Assembly: GCA_018398765.1 (NCBI GenBank) | Contig: JAHBMJ010001053.1 | Location: 1 to 36,404, forward strand | Origin: Chromera velia | Taxonomy: Eukaryota > Sar > Chromeraceae | Length of the DNA: 36,404 nt | Reading direction: 5' to 3' | Shown: positions 9,212-21,577 of the stretch, piece by piece | How positions within the stretch are numbered: the stretch's first letter is position 1 | Layout of the letters: the number at the start of each line of letters is the position of its first letter | The notes under the pieces: generated by a model | What the model saw: the letters and a program-made list of their open reading frames with translations, nothing else | What the model was told of the DNA's origin: nothing | Databases searched by the model: none | Program-made: the position numbers and the translations under genes

Positions 9212-11423
9212 CGGAAGATCAGATAGGGACGTGCTAAGGAATGTTCCCTTTCCTTCAAAGTTTCTAAGGCTTTCATTTCATTCACAGACTGAGCGGCGAC
9301 AGACAGACCCTCGCTCACAAGACAAACAAACACACACACAGCCAACAGAGCAAACAGAGTCTCTCACCACGAGTCTCTGCAAAACCGGTACGAACCACTC
9401 CGAAAAAGTACACACCACCAACGGCCTGCATAAAGGACCGGGCCCTTTACGTGAAGTTGAGCAATGCTCTTTGAGGACCGTACCAACCAGCTGAAAGGAG
9501 TGGATTCTCTATCAGTCGCGGTTTCTTTCTGCATGTACGTGGCTGCATGATGCAGGGCTCTTTCGGCGTGAGAACAACTGGCCCCAGAACCACCAGAAGT
9601 TCGTCTGCCTCATGCACTACCTCAACGTGACAGCTCAGGAGATGCAGGCGGAAGAGCTGTCTGAGACCCACCCGCAGAATCGGGTGGTGACCTTCAATCG
9701 GACTTCCAGACCCGAGACGAAGGGCAGAGCAGAGGACCTACAGTGGTGGCTCCACACGCTGAAGGACTGTCCTCTCACAAAGGTGGAACTGCGGGGAGAC
9801 AGAGAGTCCATCACGGGGGCAAAGGACGCTCTCGAGGCAGACTTCGCAGCCAGGATTCTTGGAGGAGGGGTGTTCGGCCAAGGTCAGTCAGCCAGTCTGC
9901 GTTACATGTGCGTGTGCAGGTGTGTGGCGGCGTGCCTGGTATGATGCAAGTCTGTTTTGTAGGTCGGTCCCGCCTCCGGCTCCGGCTTCGAGTCCGCATC
10001 TGTCTATGCGGCTGTCTGCCTGCCGGCCTAAAATCTTTTTCTATCTCTGTCTCTGTCTGTCGGTCAGCTCTGTGTCCATTTTTCTTTCGGTCTGGTCTGG
10101 TCTGGTTTCTCCAGCTGTCGTTCAACCTGTGTGCCGGTCTCGTCTGTCTGTATGTGTTCCTTTCTTATTTGATGCTGTGATAGCTTTTTTTGGGTGTTGC
10201 TTGCAGGGTGCGTTCAGGAGGAAATCCGCTTTACCGTAGCCCCAGAGCTGACCTGTGCGAGGGCCCTGATGGCAGGACTGCAGGACTTTGAGTCGGCAGT
10301 CCTTATGGGGGCACGCACGTACAGCCTGTACTCTGGGTAGGTCGGAGGGGGGGAGTAGGGGGTAAATTACGATCTGTGGGTGATGGGGTGAACGTGCCCT
10401 CATTCATTCGCTTGTCTCGAGCCTCGATGTATTTGCATATCCGTTGTAGATTTTTCTTCTTGTATTTCGAGAAATCCATACACCCTGCGCATAAGCATAG
10501 GGCAGCCTCCCCGTCAATAATGGATTGACTGACCAGATCGATCGATCGATTGATTGAATTTCTTCCTCTTCCTCGTGTGGACAGACGGTCATGTCATCCG
10601 ATTCCCTTCTCTTGTCTGACATTCGTTTCTGCGTTGCTGCATGCTTGCTTGCAGATACAGACACAGCTTCCGTTTCGAAGGAGGCTGCCCCAATCCCTCA
10701 ACCTCAGACCTTGTGAAGATCCCAATGCCTAACGGAACAGACAAAATGCAGCTTCCAATTGCCATTGTGGCTATCGACGCGATCAACTACTCTCATCGAG
10801 ACGAGAGGAACCAGTACCGTGAGGGCGATATCCTCCGGGAGCTGCTGAAAGTCTCCGCAGGCGTCTGCCCCAGGGACCCGGCAGGGATGCAAAAAGGAAC
10901 ACAACACGAGGGCAGACTGCCTTTCGCAACAGGTCCGTGAGGGATCTCCCGGGAAGCTGAACGGCCAACTGCATGTGTGTGGTGAAAGTTGCTGCATGCG
11001 CACATTTTACTCTCGGGATCGATTAGACAGTTCAATCGGTGATACCATCTTTCTCGGGTTTCCTCAACCGGTGATGACGAGTCATTCCTTGTACCACCAC
11101 AGAGGAGACGTTTCTTTCACAGAAGAGCCAGAAAGAATGTCTTTAATTCTCCTTTTCAAATTGCCCTTTCGAGAGGAATCTTCTTCTTCTGTTGCGCTTG
11201 AGATTGTCATCCACTTGAATTGCTTCCTCCTGATGTTCTGAATGGTTCTTTCTGTGCAGGCAACTGGTGGGCGGGTGCCTTCAAGGGAGACCCTCAACTG
11301 AAGTCTCTGATCCAGTGGGTGGCCTGCTCCGAGGCGCGACGGGACGTGCAGTACTTCCCATTCGGGGACAGGCGAATGACTGGATTTGCGGATGTTCTTA
11401 GCAGCATTGAGCGCTCAGGCTAG
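8187..11423 (+). CDS. PARG: Poly(ADP-ribose) glycohydrolase
   Basis: Hydrolyses the ribose-ribose bonds of poly(ADP-ribose), reversing PARP signalling in DNA repair and chromatin. Exons: 8187-8961, 9556-9882, 10207-10336, 10655-10932 and 11260-11423 (TAG), with introns in phases 1, 1, 2, 1; together 1674 bases, 557 residues, no frame defect. The catalytic signature GGG-X7-QEE is built across the exon 2/3 junction: GGG about residues 361-363 and QEE about 371-373, the last two being the catalytic glutamates. Other family blocks are LRGDQCFALLSLAFFG, FTFSGLF (across a splice), VVTFNR, EEIRFTVAPEL, YSLYSGY, ATGNWWAGAFKGD and YFPFGD. The ATG at 8187 is the first in frame and follows a splice-like CTGCAG. 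The protein is compact, without the long disordered N-terminus of animal PARG. No targeting signal is obvious, so its compartment is unknown. Splices are supported by the continuity of family motifs. Confidence 0.97.
9124..9206. repeat. (CA)n(GA)n microsatellite in PARG intron 1
   Basis: About 52 bases of CA repeat pass directly into about 30 bases of GA repeat. The tract lies inside PARG intron 1 (8962-9555), well away from the acceptor. Confidence 0.95.
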
Positions 11424-12180
11424 TCGGCAGGGGAGTTGCTGAAGGTGGTGGTCGAGGTGGCAGAAGAGGTCTCTCTCCAGAAGTCCTCTCATCAAAGAGA
11501 AACAGAAACAGGTCAGACACTCACGGTGTTTGAGGGCGTGAGAAGGCGCGCAGAGGCTGCGACCAGTGCAACGCCAGCCGACGGCCCCGGTGGATCTAAC
11601 AGCGGTCACGGGGACAGTGTGTATACTCAGTCTGCTTGAATGACGGGGTCAGACAGCTTCATCGGGGGTGATAGAGAAGCATGAGAAATGAAGGGTGCAC
11701 GAATCCAGTGTGAAGTGCATGGGAAGTCGTAGTGAGTGGAATCGAGAAGAAGGAGAGAAGCGGCTAATGACAGACCTGCATGTTCAGGGGGTATGATCTG
11801 TCTGCACTAATTGATCTTGAATGGCAAAGGGACAGGACATTAAAATTCAGAGTCGGTAAATGTGGGTGTCGCAAAATGTATGGACTGAACAATTCAAGGT
11901 GTGTGGTGTGCCGCTGTGGTGTACGGCAAGACAGCTGTCCGGACAGTGATCTTTTTTTCTTCTTGTGGAGCAAGAGAAATGAAGGTGAGCTTGGTCTTCG
12001 TGTATCGATCAGGTTTCTATGTCACGTTAAGGGTGAAGTAAACAAATTGACATTGTTGATATCCCATTCGTATTGTGGATGGCCCACTTTTTGTCGCAGT
12101 ACCAGTTGCTTGTCTCGCGGAATGTCATACGTTGGTCCGTGTTAGGATCTATGCATGAAAAAACATTATTATTGCCAATG
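11424..12180. other. PARG 3' flank
   Basis: No supported gene. An open frame at about 11780-12145 contains a four-cysteine patch (CVVC, CGVRQDSC) but resembles no family and has no splice context. This stretch holds the PARG 3' UTR and spacer up to the left inverted repeat at 12181. Confidence 0.55.
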
Positions 12181-12232
12181 GGGGCCATGTAAAAATTCAT
12201 TTGCGTGCCATTGCTCTAAGGGGGGGGGGGGG

Positions 12233-12243
12233 NNNNNNNNNNN
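12233..12243. other. Assembly gap in a G homopolymer
   Basis: Eleven Ns are flanked on both sides by at least a dozen Gs on the plus strand. Confidence 0.95.
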
Positions 12244-12320
12244 GGGGGGGGGGGGTCTTTGCGTGCCATCGAGCCTTTTTGGGGCATTCATCTCAGTGGG
12301 GTCTGGTGGACAAGCCGTAA

Positions 12321-12962
12321 GTGCTCAATCTTGATCCCTATGGTTGCCACATAAAAGCCACCAAATGGTTTCTCCAGATGTCCTCTGGTTCTGAAGCACC
12401 AGAGGTCCAAAATTTTGAAAAATTGTCTGACATTTTCATTCCCCCTCCACGATTCCCTCATCCCCCCCCCTGACAAGTCTCTTCTGATGCCCTGCAGTGC
12501 TCTGGATGCTTCAGTCGAAGAATTCTGGTACAGATGCCCTTGTTAGCTGTTCGTCTTGTGAGGGGGAGTGGATCTTTGGGGAATCTGCGGTCTCGGTTTT
12601 TCGTTTTTCACACTGAGTCTCAGTCTGACTCTCTTCGGAATCCCCTTTTGGTAGGGTCATGCTCATGGACATCTTGTCACTCATTAACTTGCAGAGCAGC
12701 ATATACCCTTCATAAACTTAAGAGGCCATACCATGGTGTCTCGACTTCTGCCCGCTCCGGGCACTATATTTGTTATGGGAAGAGGGGGGGGTGGTGGCGG
12801 CTTGATTGTCTGGGTTCGCCCCGAATTGAAGGAGGACTGGGCAACCAGGATGTCCTCGGGGGAATGTTTGGTGGAAATAACAAGCCGATCGAGGACTACA
12901 CGTCCTCCTTTCTCATGTATCACAGGAAAGATGATCCTATACCTGCGCACTTTGCCGTTTGA
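12321..12962 (+). pseudogene. Ubiquitin-specific protease (USP) C-terminal fragment, broken
   Basis: One reading frame shows USP (UCH, peptidase C19) hallmarks in the family order: NFEKLSDIFIPPP, like the F-L-S-x-x-I-P strand; CSGC then LVQMPLLAVRLVRG, like the zinc-ribbon pair and the P-x-L-x-x-x-L-x-R strand; the histidine box SARSGHYICYGKRGGWWRLD, with catalytic His and the following Asp; and a C-terminal SSFLMYHRKD strand before TGA at 12960-12962. The catalytic cysteine box is absent anywhere upstream in the window, and an in-frame TGA at 12471-12473 follows a C9 run. It lies wholly inside the TIR element at 12181-13239. It could instead be the tail of a living gene, with CTGCAG at 12492-12497 as the acceptor of a last exon from 12498, but no upstream USP exons are visible. 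Confidence 0.55.
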
Positions 12963-13239
12963 TCATTAAATTGCATTGAACAAGCCCGTCGCGGATGTGT
13001 ATCGATCGCATAATTTTTGTATAATGATCATTTAAATTTGGGGTTTTAACAAGTTTTTAATAAGTTTTTAACTCAAGTTTTAGTGGTTGTTTAACATGAT
13101 TTTGGACTCTAAATGGTAAAAAAGTTAGTGTCAAAAAATTTTTTTTTTAAGAAAAACATTTGCGTGCCGAAGCGAGAAGGTCTGGGGGGGGGGGGGTCTT
13201 ACGTGCCATTAGCACTCAAATGAATTTCTACATGGCCCC

Positions 13240-14072
13240 ATGTGGAGATTGTAAGCTTGAGTGCTAGCTCGAGTGCCTATTAAAATCGTAATTGCAAAAG
13301 CCATTCAAATGATTTTTAAAATTAATTGAGTCAATGCAGCTTGATAATCATCCGAATTAATGGCGATAATTTTTTATTTTCTACATCGGCAGCAAATTTA
13401 TCAATATTGATGAATGAATTAATTGAAATGAATTGATTTGAGGTGGTTGAAGCCGGAGAGCCACCGCCTAGGCTCTGGCCAACCACGAGGCCTACAACAT
13501 GCATCAATTGCAACGGCGGATTCGACGCATCGATGCAGCACATCGTTCACAACCTAAGCCTAAAGCTTATAGCTTTGAAAAACTAGTCTAGAAACTAGTT
13601 ACACCTCAGGCTTATTTTAAACTGAATCATAAATTTTTATTTTTCCTTGGATTCAATAATTTCAAAAGATAACCCTTTGAAAGTTTTTTAGTTTTATAGA
13701 AGACTCTGCCATTCTGGGAATTAATATCAAATCTACTAAGTTCAAAGTTGAATAAATGTCTAGATAAATGTTGTTTTTATATGGTCATCTTACCTAGCAT
13801 CTTATTCTAGAACTATGGTGTGTAACAATGCAAATTTCTAGAAGTTCCAAGTTTTGCTAGAAGTTTTGTGTCACAATGCCAGTGATTTGTGACAGTGACA
13901 GTACTTCAAATAACACAGTACGGGCCCAGGTACTACGGGGGTTGATAACTAGTCACCACGTCGCCAAATAGACTGACAGCCAGACTGACAGTCGAAAACA
14001 GAGCCAACGTTGGTTTCGCAGCTTCTTCTGGCTCATTATCAGCAGTAGAGCATTCATCTCCCAGGAGAGCAA

Positions 14073-14107
<35 letters not shown>

Positions 14108-14578
14108 AAGAGAGAGAGTCGGCTCACGGCACAGATCCCGGGACATGAAGATCAAGGCGAAGGAAAAGCGCGGACTGGGAGAGAGAATCGTCCAATGCAG
14201 CTAGGCAAAGCATGTCACCTGCATGCGTTAAAATTGGTTTTGGCCGCCTCGCACGGCATTCCTGTGTGCGGCATCGCATGAGGTAAACAAGCAAGCAAGC
14301 AAGCTGTCTTTATTTCGATCCGCGAGCGCTCTATGGATCGGTGAATCATTTGGACCTGCGAATTGAGGGAGAAAGAGTTCTCCCTCCCGCCCTTTCTCTC
14401 TCTCCTGCAGCACGCAGACTGCTAGAAGGGCTCCAAACGGAATGTCGACAAAGAAAGTGACTGCAGGGAGGGCCCCCCAGGGCTCTCCCAAACATAAAGG
14501 AAGGCCTACAGAGAGGGGGGAGAAAAAAACGATACGCATTTATTTCTTTGGAAAAAGCGGAGAAGTGAAGGCGATTCC
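13240..14578. other. AT-rich spacer
   Basis: No supported gene. About 13240-13920 is AT-rich with small palindromes (for example ACTAGTCTAGAAACTAGT near 13583) and a duplicated GTGT(A/C)ACAATGC motif near 13820-13880, suggesting decayed mobile DNA. A GA run lies at about 14078-14104. The right part should include the 3' UTR of the minus-strand gene that ends at 14579. Confidence 0.6.
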
Positions 14579-17500
14579 TCATTGGAACGCATGACTTTCT
14601 TCTCCTCTCCCTTTTCCGCTTTCTGCCCAGTCAATTTCTCCCTCGGTCCCCGAGTCGACCTCCCTTTTCACTTTCCCTTCATTTCCCTCTGTGTGTGTCT
14701 GCGCATGTCCGTTCATGTATTCCTCTGCATTCTCTCTCCACTTCCCGAACGTCACCTCCCCCTCAGCCTGCATCGCCTCCTCCTCTCTCAAGTCCTCTTC
14801 CTCTTCCTCTATTTCTTCCTCTCGGGCCCTCCAGTCTCTCTCCCGAGGCGGGCAGGACGAAGGGGAAGAGTGACAACTCAAAACGGGATCACAAAAGGAA
14901 TCGGGAGAGGGGGGGGCAAGGGGCGCTGGGGGGTCTGCATGATGCGGCTGGGCGTAGGTGGGGAGGGCGGGGGATTCTGAGGAAGAGGGGGGGGAGGGGG
15001 AGGGGGCTGCCTGAATGGAACGACGAATGGGCATGGAGGGGGCAGTGACCCATTCTTGATCTGGCTGTGCGTGCGCGAGAGGGGGGGCTCGTGGCACGTT
15101 CTCCTCCCTCTCCCTCGCCGTCTGCCTCTCCCTTTCTCTTTCTTCCTCCTGAAGGTATGCTTGTCTGTAATCTCCTGCTGGCACACCTCCCCTTTGTCTG
15201 TCTCCTTCCATCAGTCCGTTCCTACTGATTGCATTGCAGGTCTCTCTCTGTCCTCCTTCTCTCATCTGCCTTTGCTCATACTGCAGATGTCTGCTGCTGC
15301 GGCGATGCGGAGGGTCGAAGGAGGGATCTCCAGAGGGAGCCAGGGCAGTCGGACTCATGCCCTTCTGGGAACCAGAAGAGAGAGTCACTGTCACAGCAGC
15401 AGCCTGCGCACCTGCCACTCTCTCTTTCTCTTGCGTGGTCCCATGAGAGAGAGTTGGGGGCGGGGGGGTGGGAAGGCTCAGGACGGCCGCACTCAGCCGC
15501 ACGCCTTCCTCGGGTTCTTTCGATACTGTTGCTGCTGCTGTGAGTCTGGTCTCGAATCTCCTCGCCTGATTGAGATCATCAGAACCGAACTCAAAGGACA
15601 GGGAGTTGACTCTGTGGTCTCCCTGTGAACCCATTCCCCGACCTCCCTGATCAATTTGTGACTGAGAGTACATTGCTGCGGCACCCTGCCTCACTGTCAC
15701 TGGATCTCCACAAAGCTGCTGTGAGGAGACCTGGTGGAGGTTTGTTCTGGGAACATAGAGAGAGGAGGCTTGAAAGTCCGAGCTAAAGCCTGCTGGTGCG
15801 GCTGCTGCTGCTGTGACTTGACGGCGTTGTGCGTCCTCCTCCAATGACCGCCGCCGGCGGTGTTCTCTGAAGGCCTGCTGTATCGCCGCAGCGCTGTAGT
15901 TTTCCAGTTGCGCGATGATCAAATTCTGCGTGGAGACAGAGCGGAAGAAGAACGCAAGAGACAAGAGGAGAAGAGATCCAGGACAAGAAGGGAAATGAAT
16001 CTCTCTCAGTTTGATGAACTGGACAACACGTTCAGACGCTGCGGGACAAACAAATTATGAGATGTGGAATATCCATTCACAACGCCTGCCAGAAGAGAAG
16101 GGAGGAGCATTGGATCGAGGAACATCGCATTCCTGCATCAAATCACTCGGCTTCCTTCCTTCCGCAGCCACACGCACGGTGTATCAATCAACCCATGCAG
16201 AATAAATTGACAAGTCAGTGAGTGAGTTGCACCATTCAGTCAATCGTTCCATCAGCCAAACAGCTCCCCTGTCTGTCCCATCTGGACCAAATCTGTCAGC
16301 CAATCGAAGGCCAGTTTTGTTCATGTGTACACACACTTGTGTACGTGTATCTGACTCTTACGGAATGAATTTCTCTCGCTTTAAATGCCTAGCTGTCGAA
16401 CGTGCACTCAAATCATCAACGGGTTGACATGCAGGCCCTGACTGACGATGCACCCACCCACCGACCTGCTTCTCAATGACTCTGCGGAGGTGTGTGGACT
16501 CATCCAGAGCTCTCTGGTCTCTCCACCCACTTTGTCCCCCCTCTCCCTCTGAAGAGTCCCCCCTCACGCTCCGACGCACGAGGGACTCTATCGACCTCAT
16601 CGCGAGGGGAGACGCATCGGCAGAGGCAGAGGGAGGCGACTGCATGGAAGGGGAACAACGGTTGGCCCTCTGAGACGGAGGACAGCCTGAGGGGGCCGCT
16701 GGAGACGCGCGCCTTGGGGAAGGGCTCGGAGGAGAGTGTCCCTGTCCCTGTGACTCAACGGATGGCAGAGCGAGACCGCCGTGGTGCTTTGGCCGTGCCT
16801 GCAAAGAGGGAAGGAAACACCATAGGAAAGGGGAAAAGGGAGAACACCGCTGTGTTTGTGGTTGCTTCCGTGTGACAGGGGGGGAAACGAAAAAAAAAAA
16901 AGAGAGCCAGGCACCTTCCTTACTATTAAATCCCTGTTTTCGATGTCTTCCAATTCTTTCTTTCTTTCTTTCGTTCGTTCGTTCGTTCTTTCTTTCTTTC
17001 TTTGGATCTCTCTCTCTCTCTTTCTTCGTTTCTTTTTATCTTTCTTCCTTTCCGTCTGCCCTTGACGATTCGTTTGTGCACTGCACTGCATTCTCTCCTT
17101 CCAAGAAAAAGAAGTAGAACTTTCTGTGAAAATAGTAGCCAGACAAATGTACAAAAGCAGAGGTGACTCCAGTGTACTGGGGGACTGACTATCCTTCTAT
17201 CCCTTCCTTTTCCTTACCGTTGTTTCAAATTCCCTCTGATCCCCCTGTCTGCACCCAGGAGGAGAGACGGCTGCTGAGGGGGGAGGAGACGAAGAGATAG
17301 ACCCAGATGCGTGCGGGACCCCTCTCGACCCCCTGGCCCGCATTGAGGCCCGTGCCGCAGAGGCGATGGGCAGACCTGTCGGCTCCCTGTACTTCTGCAG
17401 GCTGTGCTTCTGTCCCTTTGCCCCCTCCTCTATTTGGCAAAATGAGTACACTACCTCTTTCCCCTTTTGTTTTGGCTTCGGAATCTTTTGCCGAGGAGAT

Positions 17501-19463
17501 AGAACGGGCGAAGGGCGGGGCGAAAAAGAGAGCGAAGATGTCGAGTTTCCCTTTCCCTTTGCACCCCCGGGACTCTTTTTGGGAGACTTAAGTGCACTAC
17601 CCCCTCTATGCAACTGTCTTCCTCTTGGAGAAAGGGGAAAGGGGGGGGAAGACCGGCTGGGGGCTTGTGGTGCATTTCTCTCCCTCTCCCTCTCCCTTTG
17701 AAGTCTGGACTCTTTCGGACGGCAATCGTATGGGATCGGCATCGAGGGGGACGGCAGGGAGGATGGGGGGGTGGGGCTGGGAGAGACAGAACAGGGAATT
17801 CCCGATTGGGCGTTCCGGCTGGGTACCCCCCTTTTCCGGTGCATTGGGGGGGGGGCTGCAGAAGTCTGTGTAGGCAGCGGGAGTACTTGTAGAGATGTGT
17901 TTGCAGACAGAGGAAGGGAAAACGAAGACGAGGGTCCGGGGGGTACCTGAGGAGTTCCCCCGACAGTCACTGTGTGGAGGGAGTCTGGGTGGACAGGGAG
18001 AACCGAAGAAAGAGAAAAAGTCGCACCACTGTCACATCCGATCATTGTAGATGTTGCTGGAAGCGCATCCATGCCTTCTGCGTCATCACTCTGTGTGCCC
18101 CCCACACCCTCTCGGCTCCCTCTTGGTCGAAGACCCTGTGCTTCCCCCTCTTCCTCCTTTTCTTTCACGTGTTCAGCGTGAGCGACGGGGATTGGGTCTT
18201 GATGGGGTGGAGGACACGGGAGGGATTCTCTGTTGACCTTTTCTGCTCCCCTGGCTTTCGAAGAAGAAGAAGAAGAAACAGACTGAGCAAACGACGTTGG
18301 CGCCTTTCCAGGGGGCGCTCTGAGGGACTGATGGGGCGGGGGGGGGGGCTCGAGGCTGCAGGCTCGGTGGGAGCCTGCAGGAGGGGGCGGGGCTTCTCTT
18401 TGTCTTTCTCTTTCCGAGGAGGAAGTCGCGTCTTCTGCTGAAGGGACTTTCCTTACAGTCGTTGCATGTGAGTGAGAAGGGGGCGCAGAGGTACCTGGCT
18501 TCTCTCGACCCGAAAGTTCGTCAAAGACCCTGTGGGCACTTTTGGAGACTGCTTCATGGCCTGAAGGAGATTCGGGAGAAGCAGAAGGAGGATTGAGGAA
18601 CTCCATTCGTTTCCTCTGCATCTCTTCTTCCTTCTCTACCTCACGCTGCTGTTGCTGTTGCACTGCCGCTGCTGCTGCAGGGACGACATCGGCACAGAGG
18701 GAGACGATGGCCAGCAGCTCCCTCTGCTGATCGATGAGGTTCTGGGATTCCGTCCGGAGCTTCGCCACTTCCTGCAGTTAGGCAGGCAGACACGCAGCAG
18801 TCAGGCAGGAAGCATGCACAGTAAACAGAAAGCAATAAAAGCCGTGACGGGAAAACGAAGGGAGGCGATTGCGGTTTGACGGGAAGCATCTGAGGAAAAA
18901 ATGCTCTAAGAGGCAGGAGACTCTTCTTGCCTACTGCTTTCATGCCCCCACCCTTCCGATCCTGTCAACCAGGACAGCAGGACACCCGCCGGAGAGGCCC
19001 ACAAAAAACAATAACGAGAACCATGCATTCCCTTCATATCCCTTGGTGCATGTATTTCTCTTCAAAGAGCCGCGCCCACCTGCTGCAAGCTCTCTTCTCG
19101 TGTACGCAACTGGTGACACCTGCCGCGCAGCTGGCTCAGCCGCGTCTGGGACGACTGGCGCTTCCTCTGCATTCATGCGGGAAGGAAGACGCACATCCAC
19201 AGAACAAAGACAAATTTTACTTTATTCTATTCATACACGCACAATCAAATTGCCTGAATGTTCGTTCAAAAGAGGGGCATCTGACCCCGCCTCCTGTCTG
19301 TCTGTCTGTCTGTCTCTCTGTCTGTCTGTCTGTCTGTCTCTCTGTCTGTCTCTCTGTCTGTCTGTCTGTCTGCCTCACACAAGTACTCCGGCCGCTTTTG
19401 CGAACACGCACCTATCAGAGAGGGGAAAGCCTCGCCCTCGACTCATAGACTCTTTGTCTCTCG

Positions 19464-19503
<40 letters not shown>

Positions 19504-21535
19504 TGTGTGCGCCCGCCCCCCACGTACAGGCACCGACAGGAATAATACGCACAACAACTCCTTCCCCCCCCCTTTCCCCCTTTCTAATCCGTCCGAAACT
19601 CAACCCTGCAGTCACACACCCAGGAAAGCTTAGCCCGAGAAGCCCTCTGCCCCCCCTCCCTCACTGAGTGCCTGCCTGACGGACCTCGGACTCCTCCGCC
19701 CTCTTGGTTGCCTCTGTGGCACTTTGGGTCTTTTTCTCGCAGTCCCTTGAGAGAACCCGAATACGCTCATCTGCACGCACACATATGGAATCAAGAGGCG
19801 ACTTGCTTGAGTGTACCGAAACCATTACGCATCTTGCTTCTTTCTTCGACAACCGGTGCCTTCGCGAAAACAAGTGCACTTTTTCTTCGGGTACTTTTTC
19901 TTCCTGCATGTGTTGTGCGAAGATCAGACTAGCTGTTATGAAGTTTGAGACTCAAATGGGTGACGAGAGTCACGGTAATCCCTTCTCTCGTTTCTGTTCT
20001 TATGTCCCCTTTCTCACCACCAAACTGTGTGACATACCGCGACTGACCTTTCAGCCTGATGCTCTGTCGGGCGCTCTGTAGCTCGGCATCGCTCTCCTCC
20101 AGACAGACCATGCGGAAGAGCAGCTCCTCCAAGTCCCCGGCATTCAACAATTGACCCCCGTCCCCCCCCGAGTGAGAGCCTGATGGGGGATCTCCCACTC
20201 CCCTCTCTTTCCTCCAACGTGCCCTCTCCTGTTCCCTTGCAGTCGATGCCGCGAGCTCCACTGCTGCAGTTAGACCGCCTGGGGGGGGTCCCTTTTTGGC
20301 GGCTCCTCTACTTCTCTCTCTTTCCTTTTCCTTCTCCCTCTCCCTCTCCCTTGCCCTCGACCCCGAGGGCGCCCCCACGTTCTTCTCCCTCCACATACGC
20401 ACGCGGTCCTCGAAGGCTCCCCGCAGGTTCCTTTCGGCCTGCTCGAAGACACACAAACAACAAAAAAGGGAACGAAGAAACAGACGAAGATGCAGGCTTT
20501 GCAGCAGAAGTTGCCAGAGGCGACATACGCCATGGAAGACACGTGTAGACACACAGGAAAATCAGATTGGACGTCGGCGTATGTTCCCCAACAGTGTAGA
20601 GAAACCAAATGAAGTCATCGACTTCTCTCCTCTGTTCTCATTCTCTCATATACACGCACAAACATTCATAGGGCATCGGACAAGAGAAGGTTGTGTGGAA
20701 GACAAAGTCGGTAAAGAAGCACAAAGAGTGGCTGCCCCGAGGTTTGTCCTTTCTGACCTCCAGTAACCGGACGGCATCCTCAAGAGCCTCATCCCGTGTG
20801 TTTGCACATCTCTGTGCGAGCTCCAACTCTTCCTCTACCCTCTCCAACTCTGCAGATCAATTTGATGGAATCAATCAGGCACATGCAGTTACAAGGAAGG
20901 GGAGGGAGGGGAGGGGAGAGGGAAAATAGGATTGTGATTTCTAAATTCAAATTCAGCATTTCTCTTTTGCCTTCCAAAATGCCAACGTTCACCTTCTAGA
21001 TTCGTTTCGGTAGCCTTCCGTGGCAGGAGGGGGAAGGGGGCAAGGGGAGCAGCCAGAGGAAAGCTCTCGAAGAAGAAAATCAAAGCCAGAGAGGGGGGCA
21101 GGGAGGAGGGTCCCCTCCCTCTTTCCTCTCCGACAAATGAAGGAGGGAGCCATTTCAACGATCGAAATTCAGACAGAGAAAGGCAATGCAGGTCAGCAAG
21201 GAATCATGCGGAGGAGAGGAGAGCGAGCAGGGCTACAGAAAGAAAATCGTGCACTGTCTTAGAAACACCAATCAGGAAGCGCAACCAAAGACTCAAGAAC
21301 AGAGCAGAAGGATCTTCTTCCTTCCTTCCTTTCTTTCTTCCTTCCTTCCTTCCTTCCTTCCTTCCTTCCTTCCCCAATTGAACGAAGGTCCCAAACAAAC
21401 AAAGAAACCAAGAATGAAACAAGCAAAGAAAGAGAGAGACAGGAACATCGCCTTCCCCAGCTCCACAGACCTGTGCGAGGAACCGTCAAGGAGAGCTGTT
21501 TCCGGAGTCGATGTACCTCCTCATCCATCTGCACA

Positions 21536-21577
<42 letters not shown>

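Larger units (their letters stand above)
12181..13239. mobile_element. Putative TIR element carrying a USP gene fragment
   Basis: The left end starts GGGGCCATGTAAAAATTCAT followed by TTGCGTGC. The right end (13212-13239) is its near-exact inverse and ends ACATGGCCCC; about 26 of 28 positions agree. The trinucleotide ATG lies directly outside both ends (12178-12180 and 13240-13242), consistent with a 3-bp target-site duplication. The motif TTTGCGTGCC recurs inside at about 12201, 12259 and 13161 beside poly-G tracts, one holding 11 Ns (12233-12243), so the true length is uncertain. There is no transposase, so it would be non-autonomous. The interior carries the broken deubiquitinase fragment described separately. 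The short target duplication could be coincidence. Confidence 0.6.

Noticed and set aside
11780-12145. Cysteine-bearing frame (CVVC, CGVRQDSC) as a possible zinc finger or first USP exon
   Set aside because: The spacing fits no known finger, there is no USP cysteine box, and no splice sites join it to the USP fragment.
14582-15628. Plus-strand open frames opposite the last IQ-gene exon
   Set aside because: They are antisense shadows of the minus-strand exon, whose splice site and IQ motif support the minus strand.
19296-19372. Short-period repeats as a CRISPR array
   Set aside because: Period-4 microsatellite in a eukaryotic intron, with no spacers.
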